The position numbers were made by a program, and so were the translations under genes. A DNA stretch of 64,000 nt, from contig CM055095.1 in NCBI GenBank assembly GCA_029204225.1, positions 72,461,490-72,525,489 on the forward strand, written 5' to 3'. Below, piece by piece: positions 59,263 through 64,000 of the stretch; position 1 is the stretch's first letter; each line of letters starts with the position of its first letter. The notes under the pieces are model-generated. The model had not been told where the DNA came from. It ran no database searches and was given only the letters and a program-made list of their open reading frames with translations. The stretch is from Diphasiastrum complanatum (lineage: Eukaryota > Streptophyta > Lycopodiopsida > Lycopodiales > Lycopodiaceae).

Positions 59263-61932
59263 GAGTCAGCACTCTGTTACCACTGTTGGGAGTCTAGCGA
59301 TGCTTCGATACGAATGATGAGAATCGTGAGAAGAAAAATTTCATGAAGACATTCGCGACTCTCTTTCGAGATTTGGATGGAGTTCAGATGCGTTCGCTGC
59401 GCACTGCCAACTAAAACACTCCTACAATCCTCTAGAGGGTAGTCAGGTACTACTGATCTACGTTCCTAAAAATTAACATAGCATTCGACTTCATTTCAAC
59501 CAAGGTGAGAAATTCAACAAGAAAACTCAGAGATATTAAAATAAACAACATAAGCATTCGACATTCTAAAGATCAGACACAAGCAAAAAATAATCTATAT
59601 TGATTTTTTCTGATTTCTTCAGGGCACTACATGCAAATCCACGCAGTGCATTGGCGTGAGAGAATCACGGTCTCTCACGAGTATTAGTCTCGCTTTACTA
59701 GCGGACAATCGGATCTTCTGATCCTAGACAAAATTGTCTTTTCGCACGCAGGCGGAGCTTCTGTTTGTTTTTCGTCTTGATTGCTTACTAGCATCAGACT
59801 ACTTCTTGTTCTTCTTTCTTACATAGTTACACACTGTGTATCCTATTGATATATGTCAAGTGTTATTCAGTAAGTACAGTCTCTCTATGCAAATCTAAGA
59901 TTAGAGTGATTAACCATCTACAACTAACCAGAGAATTACAAGAGTGGCAATTTAGCCACGACCCAGGGAGTATCTGTTGACGTCATGCCAACAGGTTAGA
60001 TCTCTATACTTCTAGTACTTGCGTGATCTTTGGTGGTACTCCTTGGAGCGTGAGGACAAAACGGGTTTCGTTTCCATCGTTGGTTTCGTTTACCTCGTTC
60101 GCTTTCTCTCGTATAGGAACGCAAGGGAATATCGTTTGTGTTCGCGAAACTCTTCGTGTTTCGCGTCTTCAAATGTTCGAGCTCGCAAACATGTTGGTCT
60201 TCATCTTCATTGACTTTTGTGTTCGCAAAACTCTTCGTGTTTCGTGTCTTCGGATATTCGAGTTTCGCGAACACGTTCGTTAGTCGAGGGGCCGCAAGCT
60301 AGCAAGGCTTTGTATTCAGAAACACTTTGTTTCTTTAGCTCCCTCTCAAAGCATGGTAGCCTTATGATCCTGAGACTGCTCCTTTGCCTCTCAAAGAGTC
60401 CTGTGTCCAAAGCCTTTGTAAAGATGTCAGCAACCATATCTTTCGTTCCGATGAAGGTGGTATGCATCATCTTCTTCTCAATCAGATCCCTGATAAAGTG
60501 ATACTTGATCCTAATGTGCTTCATCTTGGAATGAAAAATGAGATCTTTCGTGAGGTGTATTGTAGAGGTGTTGTCCATCTACAAGATCAGTGGCTTGTTC
60601 CTTGTTTAGCCCAATTCGTCTAGGAACTGCTTTAAAAATTATTTTGTTGGCCATCTTTGCTGCTGCAAGGTACTCTGCTTCGTAGGACAATTGGGCTACA
60701 ATGGTCTGCTTCTTGCTGACCCAGAGAACTGTTGCTCCTGATGTGATGGTGCATCCTCCTGAAACGCTTTTACAATCGTCCTTGAGAAATGCCCAGCTGG
60801 CGTCGCTGTAGGAAAGTATCTTGAGACCTGCATCACGACAATAACACAAGCCATAATCCCTCGTTAATTGAAGATATTGCAAAATTCGTTTCGCAATCTT
60901 CCAATTTGTTGAGCCTAGATTCGTACAGAATTGGCTCATCCTGAATACTACATAAGTAATATCAAGACGTGTGTTGTTTGCAAGGTACATCAGTGGACCT
61001 ATCAGCCTTCTGTAAGGAGTGAGCTGCATCTGTTCTCTTTCTTCCTCAATCTTTGGACAATTGTCATTTGTTAGCACCATTCCCGCGAGCATTGGAGTGT
61101 TCGCTCCTTTGCAGTTCAGCATCCCAAAATCCTCTAGGATCTTCTGGGTGTATCTAGAATGGTGAAGGTATAACCTGCCTTCCTCATAGTCCTTTTCAAT
61201 TTGTAAGCCTAGGTAACACTTGGCTTCTCCCAGGTCCACTATCTCGAAATGTTTCGAGATGTCTGTCTTTACTTCAGCAATCAGCTGCTCACTCCTGCAA
61301 AGTATCAGAGTGTCGTCCACATATACAGCCACTATGATGATCTGCCCATTTGTAACTCTGACATACACATTGGACTCAGCCAACAGAGGCTTGAAGTCCA
61401 ATGATTTTAGGGCTTGATCCTTTTTCTTATACCATTGTCGGGCTGATTGCTTCAGACCATAGATGCTTTTATGCATTCTGCATACATAGTTAGGAAGTGA
61501 ATTCGATACAAATCCTGGGGGTTGATCCATGTAGACCTCTTCGTCTAATTTGCCATGCAAGAAGGCTCTCTTCTCGTCCACAATGTGGATCCTGAGATCA
61601 TAAGCTACTACATATGCGAACAACAGTCGTAGGGACGAATGCTTGATGACAGGAGAGAAGGTTTCAGAATAGTCAATACCGTATCTCTGAGAGAAACCCT
61701 TCGCCACCAGTCTTGTCTTGTATTTTGTCACACTCCATCTGGTCCATATTTGAGTTTGAAAACCCATTTGCATATGATAGTCTTGCGCTTATGAGGTAAT
61801 GGCTCCAACGTCCATACTTGGTTCTTCCTCATGGACTCCATCTCTTAGTTCATGGCTTGGATCCATTTGTCCTTTTTTGGACCTTCTATCGCCTCCTCGA
61901 ATGTTTGTGGTTCGCCACTAAACCCACAGAAT
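59263..61932 (-). mobile_element. Ty1/Copia element Q: RT, RNase H, LTR and PBS (family H)
   Basis: On the minus strand a 420-codon frame (61773-60511) carries RT (HIVDEKRAFLHGKLDEEVYM; HKSIYGLKQSARQWYKKKDQ; AVYVDDTLILC) and RNase H (YSDASWAFLKDDCKSVSGGC). A 123-codon frame (60578-60207) completes the tail (FHSKMKHIRIKYHFIRDLIE; MVADIFTKALDTGLFE) and overruns into the LTR. Then come the polypurine tract, the LTR and, beyond it, a PBS plus leader start (59263-59282). It is closely related to element H. It is broken, with about three breaks. Confidence 0.9.
59284..60337 (-). repeat. LTR of element Q, about 1.05 kb, PPT on one side and PBS on the other
   Basis: On the minus strand it starts TAAAGAAACAAAGTG after GAGAGGGAGC and ends GACTCCCAACA. 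The primer-binding site TGGTAACAGAGTG follows at 59282-59270. It resembles the middle LTR of the H/H2 array. Confidence 0.85.
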
Positions 61933-62324
61933 ACATCATGTAACCACTGATTGAAGAATAAAAAATCACGATTTACAGCCTATACTCTTTACAAAAGGAG
62001 TGGAAAACATCAACATTTACTTATTGATTCAAGCATGTGGTGGATCGCGATCCAGTGCCCACTTTTCTTCATATTTTTGAATGAATCACTACTTTACACA
62101 AGCATTCCTTCCTCATGCTATCAGAATGGCAACCTGTTGGTATGGATAGTAGCTTCTATCTATGTTTTGATTTATGTTTGATCAAGTTCTATTAGTGTTT
62201 GCATTCTATTTTGTGTGTAGATGCTGATTTTTTTACATTGGCAAGATTGGTGGAGTAGCTTGTTTTGTAACCAAAGATCCTATATGGATTTGGATCATCA
62301 ATGGTCTGAATTCTTTCACAAAAA
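61933..62324. other. Spacer without recognised gene
   Basis: A 76-codon plus-strand frame (61951-62181) is hydrophobic near its end (FFIFLNESLLY, WIVASIYVLIYV) but has no family signature or good context. I do not call it a gene. Confidence 0.4.
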
Positions 62325-62400
62325 ACTTTAAAATATTTGTATGTATATGTTAGTCCACATTCCTTTGGAAACTAGAAGGAAAGAAGATGCAAGTAAGAGA
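62325..62400 (+). mobile_element. Short Copia integrase remnant (family I)
   Basis: The plus strand spells most of the block CICYVHIPLETRRKEDA found in the integrase C-terminal part of element I, with small differences. It is only about 75 bases long, an old scrap. Confidence 0.6.
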
Positions 62401-62734
62401 GCTTACCGTTCCGTATGATGGTGTTGAAAGTCGAATCATAGATGGGCGCTACCATGCATAAGCAAGCATGAGGAAGAGGAGGAGCAGGAGCAAGAAGCAT
62501 GAAGAAGGCATCGATGGTGGTGCCTCGTTTTATAACCTTTTGATAGCATAATAATGGAGGGAAAGTCCATTAATAGAGGCAAAGTCCCAGTTATGTTTTT
62601 TTTATAAATTTTGAACCCAACCAATTTTTTGGTGCCCAAATCATGGAGCCAGATTTGAAGTTTTGACAGATCATCAGAATCTTCGATATTTCTATGATGC
62701 TACAGATTTTATACAAGTGTTTAAAAGCATATAC
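62401..62734. other. Spacer without recognised gene
   Basis: It has an AGGAGGAGCAGGAG-type purine patch (62470-62500) and no domain or terminal repeat. Confidence 0.4.
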
Positions 62735-64000
62735 AAACTTAATCATCGATGATAATTTGTAAAGACCTTCTTACCTCTTTTCTATAGTCTAGGACTCTAG
62801 TGGAGAAAAGTGTAGCAAGTGAGATGATGACTTGAATGCTTACCATCTTTGCCACGGGTGCAAAGGTCTCATCATAGTCAATCCCTTGTTCTTGAGCATA
62901 TCCTTTTGCCATTAACCTTGCCTTGTACTTGTTGATAGATCCATCTTGGTTTGTCTTCACCTTGAAGATCCATTTGCATCCAATAGCTTTCTTGTCCTTA
63001 GATAACTCCACCAATCTCCATGTTCCATTATTCATAAGAGCTTAATACTCAAGATCCATTGCTTGGATCCACTCCTCTTCTTTCCTTGCTTCATCTATAC
63101 TTGTAGGTTCATAAAAAGAGGTTAGGAAAGCAAATAATTTTCATAAACTACTTGCTTACCCTTTTCATCATATGTGAGCCTTGAAGGTACTTGTCTTTCC
63201 CTTAATGTTCTCCTTGGCTTTTGACTTGATGAAGGTCCATCATCATCAATATCTAAAGTAGGATCCTTTACATCAACACCCCAAGAAAGTTGACACTCGG
63301 TCTCCTCTTGAATAGCATCTCAAAAGGTGTCCTTCCATCCAAAATAGCACTTGGCCACCTATTGCACAAGAAATTGGCACACAACAAAGCTTGATTACAA
63401 AATGGTTTATAAAGATTAGCACTTAACCTCATGGCTTTAGCACTTTCACATAAAGTCCTATTCTTCCTTTCAGCCACTCCATTTTGTTGTGGGGTCCTTG
63501 GTGTTGTATACTCCCTCTTGATCCCATGCTCATCACAAAAGGCCTTGAACTTGGTAGATATGTACTCACCACCATTGTCACTCTTTAAGCACTTGATCCT
63601 TGTGGAAAATTGGTTCTCCCATTGCATTCTTGAACTTAACAAAGAAATCATACACTTCATCCTTGCTCTTTAGTAGATAGATCCAACAAAATCTACTAAA
63701 ATCATCAATGCAAGCTACATACATCTTAGCTCCACTATTGCTAATTGTAGTGATTCCATGAACATCCGAATGTATGAGTTGAAAAGGCTTTGTAGATCTA
63801 GTATAAGAGGTAGTCTATGTGACTTAGACAAAGCACAAGACTCACAAACATGGTTGATGCCACTTAAGGAACTTGAAAGACATATCACAACCCTCTTTCT
63901 AGCCATTACCTCCAATGACTTGAAGCTGAGCTGTCTCATCCTTTTATCCCAAACCTCTTGAATAGGTATTTGCTCTCTTGCAACACATCCAACTTGGTTA
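62735..64000 (-). mobile_element. Ty1/Copia element R: RT start, integrase and GAG-pre region, cut by window edge
   Basis: On the minus strand: CESCALSKSHRLPL (GAG-pre zinc-binding region near 63840), an integrase core open at 63660-63268 (CLKSDNGGEYISTKFKAFCD; TPQQNGVAERKNRTLCESAK; LCANFLCNRW) and an RT start at 63035-62800 ([40 protein letters not shown]). It continues beyond 64000. It is broken, with several breaks. Confidence 0.85.

Noticed and set aside
1-64000. CRISPR arrays, operons, phage or bacterial systems
   Set aside because: No regularly spaced identical repeats, no Shine-Dalgarno-led gene clusters, and clear intron-containing plant gene structure.

Overview
The window is nuclear DNA of a land plant with a repeat-rich genome. 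Two things point to a plant: a split MIKC*-type MADS-box gene with plant-like GT-AG introns, and about fifteen Ty1/Copia retrotransposon pieces whose primer-binding sites match plant initiator-Met tRNA (TGGTATCAGAGC-like). A Penelope-like reverse transcriptase fragment of the endonuclease-less type is also present. As far as I know such elements are reported mainly from non-flowering plants, so a lycophyte, fern, moss or gymnosperm host is possible, but the sequence does not settle the lineage.

Layout. 1-2690 holds the LTR-gag end of a minus-strand Copia element and a Ty3/gypsy RT fragment. 2691-6597 is gene-free with a 66-bp and a 210-bp tandem duplication. 6598-13511 (minus) is the one convincing host gene: a MADS-box factor of the MIKC* class. 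I traced it as 11 coding exons with consistent phases and canonical splice sites, giving about 418 residues. Its CT-rich leader and promoter probably lie up to about 15.1 kb. From 15.56 kb to the end the window is mostly a mosaic of Copia elements in both orientations, cut by or abutting one another. The parts are C (15.6-17.1 kb), D (17.1-18.7), E (19.0-19.5), F (22.1-25.8), G (25.8-27.4), H and its LTR-sharing second copy (27.4-34.6), I (34.6-39.0), J (39.0-40.4), S (49.1-49.5), M (50.0-52.4), N (52.5-54.0), O (54.0-55.8), P (55.8-59.3), Q (59.3-61.9) and R (62.7-64.0, running off the edge). Between 41 and 49 kb lie the Penelope-like fragment, a long CT microsatellite, a tRNA-derived SINE, an LTR related to family H, and about 3.5 kb with no recognisable gene.

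Families recur. H, H2, J, Q and the 44.4-kb LTR are one family with CGAA-rich LTRs. E and P have closely similar RT, and G and P share an LTR family. F and O share a 270-bp LTR with unusual TTAGAATT...AATTCTAA ends. I is the most complete coding copy. All Copia copies look broken and are treated here as fossils.

No CRISPR, operon or prokaryotic feature is present. The most interesting items are the MIKC* gene with its microexon and a possible cassette exon, the Penelope-like fragment, the non-canonical LTR ends, LTRs flanked by both a polypurine tract and a primer-binding site, and dense regulatory-looking motifs (GCATG/RY clusters, CACACGTGTG palindromes) inside LTRs and leaders.
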